DNA of 64,000 nucleotides from Deinococcus aquaticus (GTDB lineage: Bacteria > Deinococcota > Deinococci > Deinococcales > Deinococcaceae), in assembly GCF_028622095.1 (NCBI RefSeq), contig NZ_CP115165.1, positions 2,477,501 through 2,541,500 on the forward strand, written 5' to 3'. Positions 31,020-45,734 of this stretch are shown piece by piece. Under the pieces are notes generated by a model. The model searched no databases, had not been told where the DNA came from, and saw only the letters and a list, made by a program, of their open reading frames with translations. A program made the position numbers and the translations under genes. Position 1 is the stretch's first letter. Each line of letters starts with the position of its first letter.

Positions 31020-34000
31020 GTGTTCGGCTTCCAGCAGGGCGCAGACCCGGTTCCGTCCGGAGCGTTTGGCGCGGTACAGCTGCTCGTCGGCCAGCGAAAC
31101 CAGCCGCTCGTGGTTCGGAACGCGTGGGTCCGTCGCCACGCCCATCGACAGCGATACCGTCAGCGACGGGTGAATCTGGGACCAGTCGTACACGTTCACC
31201 AGTTCACGGACCCGCTCGCAGATCCGCTGACCCTGCTCGGTGGTGGTGTTCGGGAAGACGAACAGGAACTCCTCACCCCCGTACCGCCCCACACTGTCCG
31301 AGGGCCGCACCGCGTTCTGGAACAGCGCCGCGACCATCCGCAACACCTGATCCCCCACCAGATGCGAGAACTGATCGTTGATCTGCTTGAAGTGATCGAT
31401 GTCCGCCATGGCCACGCACAGCGGCGCCTGCGTGACCCGGCCGTGCAGGAACTCGTGCTGCAACACGCCCTCCACATGCCGCCGGTTGAACAGCCCGGTC
31501 AGGCCGTCCTCGGACAGCTGCCGCTCCAGCAGACGCGACTGCTCCTCCAGCATGTTCACCAGCCCGCTCTTCTCGGTGTTCACCCGCTCCAGCGCCTCGT
31601 TAGCACTCGCCAGCTCGATGGTCTTCAGTCGGTAGATCTGCGCCTCGGACTTCACGCGCTCGACCTCCAATTGCGTCATCAACGCCCGCGTCTTCAGGGC
31701 CGCTGCCAGACTGTGAATCTCACGTTCCACGTCATGATGCCGCCGGTACAGATCGAACGCTTCTTGGTGCCGTCCCTCGGCTGCACACAATTCCGACAGT
31801 TGCAGGTACGTGTTCATCATGATGTCTTTCGACGCCAGTGGTTCTGCCAATGCGAGTGAATGCCCGTAGTGTTCCCGTGCGCCTTTGAAATCACCAGTGT
31901 TCTGAAGAACGCGTCCGAGTTCAAGATGATGCTCGGCTTGCGGGATGGTCAGATTGTGCGTTTGCGCATCTCGGATTGCCTGCTGGAGCAGTGCAATGCC
32001 TTCTTGGACATTACCTAGTTGCGCAATGGCTCGACCCGCTGTGGCAAGAGCGATGGTGCCAACTTCGAGGTTGCCGGCGTGTTCGGCGTGCGTGATGGCG
32101 GCCTGCGCGGCCTGCGCGGCCCGTTCCGGCTGCCCCAAGTCGAAGGCGATGGTGGCCTGCATGCTCAGCGCAAACGCCATGCCGCTGACGTGATTCAGCG
32201 AGCTGTACAGTTCCAGGCCGTCCTGCGCGAGTTCCATGGCTTTGGCGTGGTCGCGGTTGTAGTAGTAGAGGTTCGAGAGATTGTGCAGGGCGTGCGCTTC
32301 ACGCAGGCGGTCATGGTCCTCGCGGGCGATGCGCAGCACCACGGCCAGGTGATCGGCGGCCTTCTCGTACTCCTGAAGGTTCGAGTACACGGCGGCCGTG
32401 AAGTTGGCGCAGTCAGCCTGCAGGGCGCGGTTGTCGCACAGGATGCCGATGTCCATGCCCTGCGCCAGATGCGTCAGGGCTTCCTCGTACTGGCCGGCCA
32501 TGAAGCAGTAAAAGCCGCTGGTGCGCTGCGCGAGGCCCAGGATCAGGTCGTTACCGCAGCGGCGCGCGGCGTCCAGGGCGCGCGGGGCGATCAGCGCGCC
32601 GCCCTTGGGGTCGCTCTGGCGGATACTCCAAGCCTGCTCGATCAGCTGCTGGGCTTCCTGGCAGTCTTCGCTGGTTGCGGGCGCGGTGGGGGCGGGTGGG
32701 TGCAGGTCGGGGTGCAGGCGCGGGGCCAGCATGGGCTTGAGTTCCGGCTGGTTGCTGGTGACCATCATGATCAGGCGTTCCACGATGTCCGGGTCGAACT
32801 GCGTGCCGCTGCCGCGCTGCATCTCTTCCAGTGCGGCCGTGACCGTCCACGCTTCCTTGTACGGGCGTTCGGAGGTCAGTGCGTCGAACACGTCGGCGAC
32901 GGCCACGATGCGGCCGGACATGGGGATGTCCGTGCCGCTGAGCCGGCGAGGATAGCCGCCGCCGTCCCAGCGTTCGTGGTGCGTGCGGGCGATCTCCTCG
33001 GCCATGCGCAGCAGGCGGGACGTGCTGCCCTCCAGCACCTTCGCGCCGATGACGGTGTGGAGTTTCATGCGTTCGAATTCTTCCGGGGTGTACGGACTGG
33101 CTTTCAGCAGGATGTCGTCGCTGACGCCGATCTTGCCGATGTCGTGCAGGCGGGCGGCCCAGCGGATCAGGTCGACTTCCTCGGGCGGGAGGCCCATCAT
33201 CTGCGCGAGTTGCCCGCTGAGTTCCCCGACGCGGCGGGTGTGCTGCCCCGTGCGGTCGTCCCGGTACTCGGCGGCCATGCCCAGCCGCGTGACGATCTCG
33301 ATCTGCACGGCTTCCAGTTCGGCGGTACGGACCCGCACGGTCTCCTCGGCCTGCAGGCGGGCGTGCTGCGCGGTCTCGTTCAACTGGCGGTACACGTCGG
33401 CGTCGTGGCGGGCGCGTTCCGCCTCGAACTGGCTGCGCAGGGACTGCACCTGCCGCTCGCTGTCCTCGCTGAACAGCTGGCGTTCCAGTTCCCGCAGCGC
33501 CCGCAGGAACGGGTACGCGTCGGCAGGGCGTCCCTGTTCTTCCAGGCCGTGGACCAGGGTGGTCAGGATGGTCAGGGCCGAGGCGTTCAGGTCGTGCTGC
33601 CGGGCCTGTTGCAGCGCGCTCTGCAACTGCGTCAGGGCCGCCTGGGTGTCCTGTCGGCCGAAGGCGGCGCGGCCCAGGCTTAGCAGGGCGTTCACGCGGC
33701 CGTGCACGTCGCCGGTCGCCTCGGCCCAGTACAGCGACTGCCGGAACATCGTCTCGGCCTGCGGGGCGTCCCCGAGTTGCAGGTGCACCTGCCCCAGGTT
33801 GTCGAACAGGTCGATCAGGTGCGGCGTCTGGTCGTGCGTGCGGGCCAGTTCAATGGCGCCCAGCAGGGTCCGGGCCGCCTGATCGGTGTCGTTCAGGTCG
33901 TTGTGCGCCAGTCCCAGGATGCCCAGCGCGGCCAGTTCGGTCTGCAGGTCCCCGCAGCGGCGGGCGGTGTCCAGGCCGGGTTGCAGGAACGTCAGGGCGT

Positions 34001-34499
34001 GCGTGGGCTGGCCCATCAGCAGGAACGAGTGCGCGATGTTCACGCTGCACGCGCCGCGCAGTTCGTCCGGCAGTTCCTGGTACTGGTCGCACAGTTGCTG
34101 GCAGCCGTGCAGGGCGGCCAGGGCGTCAGCGTGCGCGCCCAGGTTGGCGTGCAGCATGCCGATGTTGTTCAGGCAGTGTGCCTGCCCGGCCCGGTCGCCG
34201 CTCCGCGCCCGCAGGTCCAGTTCCCGCTGCTGGGACTCCACGGCCAGCCGCAGTTGCCCGCCGCGCTGAGCGGCGCTGGCCAGCAGCGACAGGGCCTCGA
34301 TCTCGGCCGCCTCGTTCCCGGCGGTGTGGGCGGCGTTCACGTAGTCGGTGGCGGCGTGCAGCAGCCCGGTCAGCGCGTCCGGGTGGGCAAGTTCGCTCAG
34401 GGCAGCGCAGCGTTCCGCGTGCGCGTGCAGGTCGGTCAGGGGACCGCCGGGATGCGGGTCACTGACGGCCACCGGGGGCGTGGGGGCGTTCCCGGTCAC
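31017..34499 (-). CDS. TPR / HD-GYP / TPR / GGDEF cyclic-di-GMP enzyme
   Basis: A 1160-residue soluble signalling protein. TPR-like helical repeats fill about 60-345; an HD-GYP phosphodiesterase domain spans about 400-590, with HDIGK at 452-456 and [11 protein letters not shown] at 507-517. A second TPR block (about 610-935) and a coiled coil (about 940-995) lead to a GGDEF diguanylate cyclase domain (about 998-1160) with an intact GGEEF at 1074-1078 and an RxxD inhibitory site (RPSD, 1065-1068). It can in principle both make and degrade c-di-GMP. No membrane segment. The GTG start at 34499 overlaps the stop of the upstream gene (GTGA). Its own stop lies inside repeat copy B. Confidence 0.93.
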   Translation of the reverse strand: MTGNAPTPPVAVSDPHPGGPLTDLHAHAERCAALSELAHPDALTGLLHAATDYVNAAHTAGNEAAEIEALSLLASAAQRGGQLRLAVESQQRELDLRARSGDRAGQAHCLNNIGMLHANLGAHADALAALHGCQQLCDQYQELPDELRGACSVNIAHSFLLMGQPTHALTFLQPGLDTARRCGDLQTELAALGILGLAHNDLNDTDQAARTLLGAIELARTHDQTPHLIDLFDNLGQVHLQLGDAPQAETMFRQSLYWAEATGDVHGRVNALLSLGRAAFGRQDTQAALTQLQSALQQARQHDLNASALTILTTLVHGLEEQGRPADAYPFLRALRELERQLFSEDSERQVQSLRSQFEAERARHDADVYRQLNETAQHARLQAEETVRVRTAELEAVQIEIVTRLGMAAEYRDDRTGQHTRRVGELSGQLAQMMGLPPEEVDLIRWAARLHDIGKIGVSDDILLKASPYTPEEFERMKLHTVIGAKVLEGSTSRLLRMAEEIARTHHERWDGGGYPRRLSGTDIPMSGRIVAVADVFDALTSERPYKEAWTVTAALEEMQRGSGTQFDPDIVERLIMMVTSNQPELKPMLAPRLHPDLHPPAPTAPATSEDCQEAQQLIEQAWSIRQSDPKGGALIAPRALDAARRCGNDLILGLAQRTSGFYCFMAGQYEEALTHLAQGMDIGILCDNRALQADCANFTAAVYSNLQEYEKAADHLAVVLRIAREDHDRLREAHALHNLSNLYYYNRDHAKAMELAQDGLELYSSLNHVSGMAFALSMQATIAFDLGQPERAAQAAQAAITHAEHAGNLEVGTIALATAGRAIAQLGNVQEGIALLQQAIRDAQTHNLTIPQAEHHLELGRVLQNTGDFKGAREHYGHSLALAEPLASKDIMMNTYLQLSELCAAEGRHQEAFDLYRRHHDVEREIHSLAAALKTRALMTQLEVERVKSEAQIYRLKTIELASANEALERVNTEKSGLVNMLEEQSRLLERQLSEDGLTGLFNRRHVEGVLQHEFLHGRVTQAPLCVAMADIDHFKQINDQFSHLVGDQVLRMVAALFQNAVRPSDSVGRYGGEEFLFVFPNTTTEQGQRICERVRELVNVYDWSQIHPSLTVSLSMGVATDPRVPNHERLVSLADEQLYRAKRSGRNRVCALLEAEH

Positions 34500-36370
34500 G
34501 CGGGGCGGGTCCGGGGCAGGGGAGAGGGGTGGCCGTCGGCCTCCGGCAGAGCGGCAGAAAACTGGAAGGGACTCAGGTGGTCCAGGGCCATCCGCAGCAG
34601 TTCGGAGGTGCTCGCGGCGTCCTCCGGGCAGACGACCAGCGAGGTCTGCAGGTCCAGCGGGACGGGTGCACCCTGTTTCAGGTGCGTCAGGGCCGCGCCC
34701 AGTCGGTCCTGCCAGCCACGCACCGCCTGATCCTGCGCGGCGTGGCCGGCCGGTTCTGGCGGCGGGAACCGCAGCAGCAGCGCGAAGGTCGCGCCGTTCA
34801 GGCGGTACGCGCGGTCCTCGGCGCGCGTCACGGTGCGCAGGGTCCGGGCCAGCCGGGAGATCAGGTCGTTCCCGCCCGCGTACCCGGACGTGGCGTTCAG
34901 GTAGCGGATGTTGCCCAGATCCACCAGCGTCACCGCGAACCGCGCTCCGTGCCGCGCGGCGAACGCCACCTCGGCGTGCAGGTCCGCCAGGAACGCCTGC
35001 CGGTTCCCCAGTCCGGTGTACTCGTCCGTCAGGGCCGAGCGTTCCAGGGCGCGCAGCAGGGTCGCCTGCGTCAGCGCCAGCGCCACGCAGCGCGCCGCGG
35101 CAGGCAGCAGCAGGCTCGCCTCACGCGGGCCGGCCGGGTCGGGACTGCCGGGCGTCCGGGTGCCGAAGGGCCGCAGCCGCAGCGTCTGCTCCCCGATCTC
35201 GACGGTCAGGACGCCGGACTCTGCCTGGTCGCCCGCCCCGCCGTCCTGGTCGGCGGGCGTGTTCACGGGCAGTCCCGTGCGGTGCAGCGCCGCGCTGGCC
35301 GGGCCGCTGGCCTGCGGGAACCACGCGGCGCAGGCGTCCGTGCCGGCCAGTTCCGCCAGGACCGGCAGGCTCACGTTCAGGATGTCCGGCACGCTGCGGG
35401 CGTCCTCCAGCAGGTGCGTGAGGGTCAGGAGCGCCCCGCTGTCCTGACGGGCTTTCAGGGCCCGGTCTTCCAGCACCCGCACCTGCTCGAGCAGCAACTG
35501 GTGGGCCTGCCGGTCGGCCTGCACGTCCAGCGCGCGCGTCAGGGACCCGCCGATCAGGCGCGCCGCGCTGCTGAGGGACGCCTGCACGCCCGCGTCCCAT
35601 TCCGCGCCGGGCTGCCCTGTGAAGGCCAGCGCGAGCCCCGCCCCGGCAGCCGTCACGGGCAGTAGCAGGGCCGGAACCGGCGCCCCAGCCGGGCTGCGCA
35701 GCGTGAGCAGGTCCGGAGTGCCCCCCGCCGCAATCCATACCGCCGGGCTGTCTGTGATGGCCCCGGGCCAGTGCGCGGGCGGTGCTCCCGCCGCCGCCAG
35801 GACCTCCGGCGCGCCGTGCGTGGGGAGTCTCAGCAGGGCCGCCCCGTCCAGGCCCGGTACGCTGCCCATGTTGTCCATTACGACCTGAAGGATGGCTGCC
35901 GGGCTGGCCTCGGCCCCGTACGCGCTGACCAGTTCCAGAAGGTGCATGGCCTCTGCGGGTAGCTGCGACCGGTGCGGCCACGCCGTGCGTTCACTGCCGG
36001 CTGGCGGCACACAACGGTACCCGGCCCCGCGGACCGTCTCGATGCGCGTTCCGTCCCCGCCTTCCAGCTTGCGGCGGATACGGTTCACGTACGCGTCGAC
36101 CACGCGCTCGTCACCGCTGAACTCCAGGCCCCACACGCGCTCCAGAATATCGGCGCGGGTGTACAGGCGGCCCGGATTGGCCCGCAGCAGCGTGAACACC
36201 GCCTGCTCCCGCGCGGTCAGGGACTCGGCTGGTGCGGGGGTGGTCGGGGCGGCGCCGGTCGGGAACGCGGCGGGCGCAGAGGTGTCCTGCCGGGTTGAAG
36301 AGGCCGGGACTGGCTCTGCCGCCAGTGCACCCTGCCGGACCAAGTGGTTCATACCGGGTGATCCTGCCAC
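34496..36370 (-). CDS. Winged-helix / GAF-like / degenerate GGDEF regulator
   Basis: A 624-residue protein. An OmpR/PhoB-type winged helix lies at about 50-122 ([17 protein letters not shown] start, [14 protein letters not shown] recognition helix, TVRGAGYRC wing). Two GAF-like sensory regions follow (about 135-275 and 300-440). The C-terminal GGDEF-like domain (about 445-610) has NGATF in place of GGDEF and DLGNIRYLN in place of the metal-binding DIDxFKxIN, so it is almost certainly not a cyclase. It probably controls transcription in response to a ligand or partner. An alternative ATG lies at 36352. First gene of the operon with the enzyme above. Confidence 0.87.
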   Translation of the reverse strand: MAGSPGMNHLVRQGALAAEPVPASSTRQDTSAPAAFPTGAAPTTPAPAESLTAREQAVFTLLRANPGRLYTRADILERVWGLEFSGDERVVDAYVNRIRRKLEGGDGTRIETVRGAGYRCVPPAGSERTAWPHRSQLPAEAMHLLELVSAYGAEASPAAILQVVMDNMGSVPGLDGAALLRLPTHGAPEVLAAAGAPPAHWPGAITDSPAVWIAAGGTPDLLTLRSPAGAPVPALLLPVTAAGAGLALAFTGQPGAEWDAGVQASLSSAARLIGGSLTRALDVQADRQAHQLLLEQVRVLEDRALKARQDSGALLTLTHLLEDARSVPDILNVSLPVLAELAGTDACAAWFPQASGPASAALHRTGLPVNTPADQDGGAGDQAESGVLTVEIGEQTLRLRPFGTRTPGSPDPAGPREASLLLPAAARCVALALTQATLLRALERSALTDEYTGLGNRQAFLADLHAEVAFAARHGARFAVTLVDLGNIRYLNATSGYAGGNDLISRLARTLRTVTRAEDRAYRLNGATFALLLRFPPPEPAGHAAQDQAVRGWQDRLGAALTHLKQGAPVPLDLQTSLVVCPEDAASTSELLRMALDHLSPFQFSAALPEADGHPSPLPRTRPA

Positions 36371-36408
36371 GCCCCCGCTTACAGAAATCTCTCATGCGGA
36401 GTGAAAGT

Positions 36409-36427
36409 GGCGACAGGTATTGTCGCC
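36409..36427. promoter_or_regulatory. Small palindrome upstream of the signalling operon
   Basis: GGCGACA (36409-36415) and TGTCGCC (36421-36427) around 5 bases, about 40-57 bases before the GTG at 36370. Operator or short terminator hairpin. Confidence 0.4.
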
Positions 36428-36519
36428 GGAATGCGCTGCCGCCCAGACCGGATTCGTGCAGTCTGCACCTGCCTGCGGGGCACGCCAGCTGCCACGCTCC
36501 CCGCAGTCAGGCCCCCCGG

Positions 36520-37365
36520 TCAGGCAGGTGGCCGGCCTCCTTCCAGGAAGGCCAGCACGGCGCTCTGCATCTGCACGCTGGTGTAATGCCCGACCCCGGC
36601 GAAGGTGCGTTCTACCAGACCCGCGTCTGCACCTGCCTGCGCGAACGCTGCCCGGTACGCCGCCGCCGTGGGCGCGTGATGCGCCGCCAGCGGAAAGGTC
36701 GGGTCGGCCTCACCGCTGGCCAGCAGCAGCGGCGTGACAGGCAACTCCGCCACGTGCGTGACCGGCCGGTAGGTGTCCAGGAAGGCCCGCAGGTGCGGCC
36801 CACGGACCTCCGGTTCCTGCCACACGCCGGACGTGATCAGCGCCGCCGTCCGCGCCACCGGAAAGCCCGCGTCCGGCAGCGTGCGCCGCAGCGTCTGCAC
36901 CACGTACCCGCCCATGCTGGACCCCACCAGCCACAGCGGCGCGCTCCGGAAATCTGGCCTGAACTCTGGCCCGAATTCCGCGCTGAACTCTGCGTGCAGC
37001 GCCTCCAGCAGGGCCGGAGCCTCGGCCACCGTGCGGCGCACACTCTCCCACACGTACTCGCGGGCATTCAGGCCCGGTGGGGTGTCGCCCTGCCGCTCAC
37101 CGTGCAGCGCCGCGTCCGGCAGCAGCACCGCCGCGCCGCCCCCTCCCGCACGGCCCGCCGCCAGGGCCGCGTACACGCCCAGCTTGCCCTCCTTGGCCGC
37201 CCAGGCCCCGTGGTACACCACGCACAGCGCCGTGACCGCCTGCCCCTCGGGCGGCAGTTCCAGCAGGCACGGCACGCCCCCCAGGACCCGGCGCACCACC
37301 CGGTACGGGCGGCCCCCGGCCAGCGGGGTCGCGTGCGGGTCGGCCGGGTCGAACGCGCGGGTCAC
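36520..37365 (-). CDS. Alpha/beta hydrolase (dienelactone-hydrolase-like)
   Basis: A 281-residue alpha/beta hydrolase. The nucleophile elbow GSSMGG is near residue 149, the Asp is in LLASGEADPTF (about 215) and the His in FAGVGHYTS (about 262), completing a catalytic triad. No signal peptide. The substrate cannot be read; related enzymes are esterases or peptidases. GTG start at 37365 overlaps the preceding stop (GTGA). Last gene of a chain of overlapping genes that starts with sugar permeases. Confidence 0.87.
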   Translation of the reverse strand: MTRAFDPADPHATPLAGGRPYRVVRRVLGGVPCLLELPPEGQAVTALCVVYHGAWAAKEGKLGVYAALAAGRAGGGGAAVLLPDAALHGERQGDTPPGLNAREYVWESVRRTVAEAPALLEALHAEFSAEFGPEFRPDFRSAPLWLVGSSMGGYVVQTLRRTLPDAGFPVARTAALITSGVWQEPEVRGPHLRAFLDTYRPVTHVAELPVTPLLLASGEADPTFPLAAHHAPTAAAYRAAFAQAGADAGLVERTFAGVGHYTSVQMQSAVLAFLEGGRPPA

Positions 37366-37894
37366 GCGTCCACCCGGACCGCCGGACCGTCAGGGCGCGT
37401 GGCCCACACGTCCGGGTTGCGCAGCGCCGCCCAGTCCCCGAAGCCCAGACCCAGCGCCAGGGCCAGCAGATTCCCGTGCGTGACCACGACCACCACGCCT
37501 GCCGGGTCGCGCGCGTCCGCCAGAGCCGCCTGAATGTGGGCTCGGGCCTCCGCGCCGGACTTGCCGCCCGGCAGGCACAGGGTGTCGTCCGCGAAACTCT
37601 CCCGCAGCCGCTCGCGCCAGTCGGCGCGGGATGCGCCGCTCAGGACCCGCTCGGTCAGGCGCTCATCCGTTGTGACGGGCAGGCCCAGCCGATCTGCCAG
37701 CGGACGCGCCGTCGCCGCCGCCCGCACCCACGGACTGCTGACGATCCGCGTGACGCCCAGCCCGGCCAGCGAACTGGCCAGGGCCTGCGCCGCCGCCCCG
37801 CCGTCCGGGGTCAGCGGCGCCCCCGGTTCCTGCCCGGTCGCCTGCGCGTGCCGCACCAGCAGCAGCGTTCCCGGCTTCACTTCAACTCTGCCCG

Positions 37895-37898
<4 letters not shown>
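37362..37898 (-). CDS. Histidine phosphatase family protein
   Basis: A 178-residue phosphoglycerate-mutase-like phosphatase. The catalytic RHAQATG is near residue 16 (canonical RHGxT, here RHAQAT), the second His is in VVVTHGNLLALALG (about 140), with arginines in SSPWVRAAATARPLAD. Likely acts on a small phosphorylated metabolite. ATG at 37898 overlaps the FAD oxidoreductase stop (ATGA). Confidence 0.9.
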
Positions 37899-39273
<1,375 letters not shown>

Positions 39274-39277
<4 letters not shown>

Positions 39278-39804
39278 ACGTCCCGCCAGTCGTGCGTCAG
39301 CAGGTGCCTCAGCGCCGCCTGCGTGAGCCAGTCGAAGGTGTTCGGCGCGTCCTGAAAGCGACGGTGGATCTCGCCCAGCGGTACCCACTCGTGACCGGCG
39401 GCCCCGTCGCCGCGCTCCGTCAGGTCGCCGCTGGCCTGCACGCGGAAGAAGAAGCCCACGCTGTCCACCGGCCCGCGCCGGGTCTGGTACACGAAACTGG
39501 GCGTCAGGCATTCCACCTCGGCGGCCGGTGTGCCCGTAGTCGTGCCGCGCAGGTCCGTCAGGTAGTCGCTGACGGTCAGGCCCGTTTCCTCGCGGACCTC
39601 GCGCGTCAGGGCGTCCGTGATGCCCTCGAAGGGGTCGAGTTGCCCGCCGGGAAATTCCAGGCGTCTGGGTTGCCCGGGTTTCACGCGGCGTTGCAGCAGG
39701 ACCTCGCGCCCGTGGGGGCCGCTGCGTTCGATCACGGCGCGGGCGTTCACGTAGAAGTCCTTCCGGCGTCGTGGCCGCGTCAGCAGTCGTGGCAGCGCCA
39801 GCAT
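39274..39804 (-). CDS. Nudix hydrolase
   Basis: A 176-residue Nudix protein. The box reads GGQLDPFEGITDALTREVREETGL (about 66-89), matching Gx5Ex7REUxEExGU. Nudix enzymes cleave nucleoside diphosphates linked to X; Deinococcus encodes many. ATG at 39804 overlaps the permease stop by one base (TGATG). The reason for its place inside a transport operon is not clear. Confidence 0.92.
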
Positions 39805-40739
39805 CAGCCTTTCACCGCACCTTCCAGGCCTTTCATGAAGTACTTCTGGCCCATCAGGAACACGATCAGGATCGGGATGATCGTGATCACGGCGCCCGCC
39901 ATGACGGCGCGGCTGTTCGTGCTGAAGGTGCTGCTGAGTTCCAGCAGGCCCGCCGAGAGGGGCAGCATGTTCTTGTCGGGCAGCATGATCCGCGCCCACA
40001 GGAACGAGTTCCAGTACGCCACGAATTCCAGGATGGCGAAGGCCACGATGGTGGGGAGCGCCAGCGGTAGCATGATGCGTCGCCAGATGGTCAGTTCGCG
40101 CGCGCCGTCGATGCGGGCGGCCTCGATCAGTTCCTGCGGGACGCCCAGGTACGCCTGCCGCAGCAGGAACAGCCCGATGATGCTGGCCGCACCCGGCAGG
40201 ACTACCGCCATGTACTGACGGATCGCGTCAATGACCGGGTTGGTCTGTTGCAGCAGGCCCAGTTTGATGGTCGTGATGTAGTTGACGATCAATCCCGCCT
40301 CGTTCGGCAGGACCATCAGGATCAGGATGGAGTAGAAGATCAGGTCCCGGCCCGGAAAGCGCATCTTGGCCAGCGGGTACGCGGCCAGGGTGGCCAGAGT
40401 GGTCGTGATGGTCACGCCCAGCACGCAGATGACCAGCGAGTTCAGGATCAGGCGCCAGAACGGCACGGTCGTCCCGCTGAACACCTCGGCGTAGTTGCGC
40501 AGGGACACACCTTTGGGCAGGATCTTGGCCTCGTAGATGTTCCCGGTCGGTTCGAACGACGTGATCAGCGTCCAGTAGAACGGGTAGAGCATGATCAGCG
40601 CGATCACGATCAGCACCGCGTACGCCAGGACGTTCTGCACGCGTTGCCGGGCCACGCGGCGCGATTTGAGCTGCGCGGCCAGCCGGGCGTGTTCTTCGGC
40701 ACTCATGGGGGCGGTCGCGGCGGGCAGGGGGGAGGTCAT
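39804..40739 (-). CDS. Carbohydrate ABC transporter permease (MalG type)
   Basis: A 311-residue inner-membrane permease with six helices. The cytoplasmic EAA loop EAARIDGARELTIWRRIMLPLA (about 205) contacts the ATPase. Sequence order is that of MalG/UgpE-like permeases. The ATG at 40737-40739 lies in the end of repeat copy C, whose GGAG just upstream is the only ribosome-site-like sequence; a second ATG at 40705 lacks one. It follows the MalF-type gene, split from it by that repeat. Confidence 0.92.
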   Translation of the reverse strand: MTSPLPAATAPMSAEEHARLAAQLKSRRVARQRVQNVLAYAVLIVIALIMLYPFYWTLITSFEPTGNIYEAKILPKGVSLRNYAEVFSGTTVPFWRLILNSLVICVLGVTITTTLATLAAYPLAKMRFPGRDLIFYSILILMVLPNEAGLIVNYITTIKLGLLQQTNPVIDAIRQYMAVVLPGAASIIGLFLLRQAYLGVPQELIEAARIDGARELTIWRRIMLPLALPTIVAFAILEFVAYWNSFLWARIMLPDKNMLPLSAGLLELSSTFSTNSRAVMAGAVITIIPILIVFLMGQKYFMKGLEGAVKG

Positions 40740-40875
40740 ACGGACTCCGATTGAATGGACTGCAAAGGCCATTCAATCCGAGCGGATGCGAGAAGGAGAG
40801 AAACGGGTTTCGGACGTGGAGTTGGCAACCCGGCGCCCTTCCGGGTTGTCAACGAAACAAACGGAATCCGTATCA
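40737..40875 (+). repeat. Interspersed hairpin repeat, copy C
   Basis: Lies between two ABC permease genes of one operon. Stem 1 is a perfect GATTGAATGG (40749-40758) with CCATTCAATC (40769-40778). Stem 2 is as in copy A. Its left end supplies the start codon region of the MalG-type gene; its right end lies 3 bases from the stop of the MalF-type gene. Antisense to the operon. Confidence 0.92.
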
Positions 40876-40877
40876 GG

Positions 40878-41810
40878 TCAGGCATCGACTTTCCCTCCGC
40901 GCGTCAGTTTGAAGTTGATCAGGCCGAAGAGGATGCTGATGACCGCGATGATGATCCCGGCCGCGGCCGCCAGCCCGTACTGGAAGTCCACGAACGCCCG
41001 CGAGTACGTGTAGAACAGCGCCGAGTACGTACTGCCGGCCGGGCCGCCCTGCGTCATCACGTAGATCTCCTCGAACACCTTGATGGCGCTGATGGTGGAC
41101 ATCAGGCTGCACACCAGAATCGTGGGCCGCAGCCCCGGCAGCGTGATGTTCCAGAACACCTGCGTGCGGGTCGCGCCGTCGATGGTGGCCGCTTCTTCCA
41201 GCTCCGGGCTGATGCCCTGCAACCCCGCGAGGTACAGCACCATGTAGTACCCGATGCCCTTCCAGAGCGTCACGAACATCACCGCGTACAGCGCCGTGGC
41301 CGGGTTGTTCAGGAATGACCCGTTCTGCGGCAGGCCCAGGAATCCCAGGACGGCCGTGACCGGCCCGCCCTGCTGGTACATCCAGTTCCAGATCAGGCCC
41401 ACCACCGCGAAACTCGTCACGACCGGCACGTAGTACGCGGTGCGGAAAAACCCGATGCCTTTCAGGGGCCGGTTCACCAGCAGCGCCACCAGAATCGCGA
41501 TCACCTGAATGACCGGCACGACCAGGATGTACTTCAGGCTGTTGGTCAGCCCCGACCAGAACTGCTCGTCGGCGAAGAGTTCCCGGAAGTTCGCCAGGCC
41601 CACCCACTGCGGCGGCGAGATGATGTTGTACTTCGTGAACGCCAGGTACGTGCCGAAAATCACGGGCCACGTGTGGTACACGACCAGCAGGATCAGGAAC
41701 GGAAGCATGAAAGCGTAGGCGATCAGGGTGTTACGGGCCGTGACCTTGGCGCCCGTTCCACCCAACTTGTGCTGTGCCCGGCGTGACACACGCCGCTGGG
41801 TTGAAGTCAT
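40878..41810 (-). CDS. Carbohydrate ABC transporter permease (MalF type)
   Basis: A 310-residue permease with six membrane helices, partner of the MalG-type protein. The EAA loop reads EEAATIDGATRTQVFWNITLPGLRP (about 210). N-terminus is short and basic, without the extra MalF helices of enterobacteria. ATG at 41810 has TACACT 7 bases upstream. No solute-binding protein or ATPase gene is nearby; the gene upstream is an unrelated small stress protein. Confidence 0.93.
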   Translation of the reverse strand: MTSTQRRVSRRAQHKLGGTGAKVTARNTLIAYAFMLPFLILLVVYHTWPVIFGTYLAFTKYNIISPPQWVGLANFRELFADEQFWSGLTNSLKYILVVPVIQVIAILVALLVNRPLKGIGFFRTAYYVPVVTSFAVVGLIWNWMYQQGGPVTAVLGFLGLPQNGSFLNNPATALYAVMFVTLWKGIGYYMVLYLAGLQGISPELEEAATIDGATRTQVFWNITLPGLRPTILVCSLMSTISAIKVFEEIYVMTQGGPAGSTYSALFYTYSRAFVDFQYGLAAAAGIIIAVISILFGLINFKLTRGGKVDA

Positions 41811-41817
41811 GCCCGGC

Positions 41818-41823
41818 AGTGTA
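41818..41823 (-). promoter_or_regulatory. Leaderless -10 of the permease operon
   Basis: TACACT, 7 bases before the ATG at 41810, directly behind the terminator of the previous gene. Confidence 0.6.
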
Positions 41824-41846
41824 CGCACTTTGCGGCCCGCAGGCAT

Positions 41847-41880
41847 GAAAAAACCAGCCTCCCGCTGCGGGGAAGCTGGT
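41847..41880 (-). terminator. Intrinsic terminator with T-run
   Basis: On the minus strand ACCAGCTTCCCC pairs with GGGAGGCTGGT and is followed by TTTTTT. Ends the small stress-protein transcript and insulates the permease operon. Confidence 0.85.
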
Positions 41881-41919
41881 GCGGACCACGCGGGGTCCGG
41901 TGGGAAGTTCAGGCTGGGA

Positions 41920-42156
41920 TTACTTGCCGTCGCCGTCGGTGGCTTCGCGCTTGCCTTCGCTGTACTCGGCGTTGGCCTGCGCGTTGTGAACCTCGGCCTT
42001 GGCGCGGTCCTCAAGGGCTTCGGCCTTGTGGTGCGCGTCGCCCGTCACGGCGTGCGCGACGTTGTGACCGGCCTCGCGGGCGCGGTCGGCGGCCTCGTTG
42101 ACCTTGGCCTTGGCGGCGTCCAGCATGTTCCCAGCCGTGCTTTTGTCATCACTCAT
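41920..42156 (-). CDS. Small hydrophilic LEA/CsbD-like stress protein
   Basis: A 78-residue, fully hydrophilic protein with no Cys, Trp or Phe. Two Ala/Lys/Asp/Glu-rich helices (about 12-32, 42-65) contain imperfect AKAKVNEAADRAREA-type 11-residue periods typical of LEA group 3 and CsbD-like desiccation or envelope-stress proteins. Likely protective and disordered until dried; inferred. ATG at 42156 with a strong GGAGG. Own terminator. Confidence 0.8.
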   Translation of the reverse strand: MSDDKSTAGNMLDAAKAKVNEAADRAREAGHNVAHAVTGDAHHKAEALEDRAKAEVHNAQANAEYSEGKREATDGDGK

Positions 42157-42392
42157 TGTGAACCTCCTGCAAGTTGGATTCCCTCTTGGGTGTGAATAGC
42201 ATCGGGCAGCGGCGCGCCCGTGCGGTGAGGGAACGTTCAGGAGTCCCCCAGGAACCGGAAGGCAATCCTTAATCAGTGCGGCCCGTGGACGACGTGGCCG
42301 GGCCGCGCCCGTAAAACTCTGAACTGCGTCCAGACCGCGCCCTGAACCTTTCGGGTAACACGGACACCAACTCCGGACTCACGCGACTGGGG

Positions 42393-42398
42393 TACAGT
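42393..42398 (+). promoter_or_regulatory. -10 of icd
   Basis: TACAGT, 10 bases before the ATG at 42409, implying a leader of only a few bases. Confidence 0.45.
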
Positions 42399-42408
42399 GG
42401 TTCCCGTC

Positions 42409-43665
<1,257 letters not shown>

Positions 43666-43674
43666 ACCACAGAC

Positions 43675-43716
43675 CAGGGAGGCCCGGACGCAGCGTGTGC
43701 GGTCCGGGCCTCCCTG
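43675..43716 (+). terminator. Terminator between convergent icd and nadA
   Basis: Perfect 15-base arms CAGGGAGGCCCGGAC (43675-43689) and GTCCGGGCCTCCCTG (43702-43716), then TTG. Confidence 0.8.
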
Positions 43717-43790
43717 TTGATAGGCGCTGGCGCCAGCAGGGCAGGCCCGCTCACCAGAACGGTAGAGCGGGCCTGTCTGCGGCTGCGGGT

Positions 43791-45700
<1,910 letters not shown>

Positions 45701-45734
45701 GGGGCGGTCCCCAGCGGTGACGTTGTGCGGGATT

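Noticed and set aside
32019..33683. Plus-strand frame inside the c-di-GMP gene
   Set aside because: Lies within the TPR/HD-GYP coding sequence on the other strand and shows no domain.
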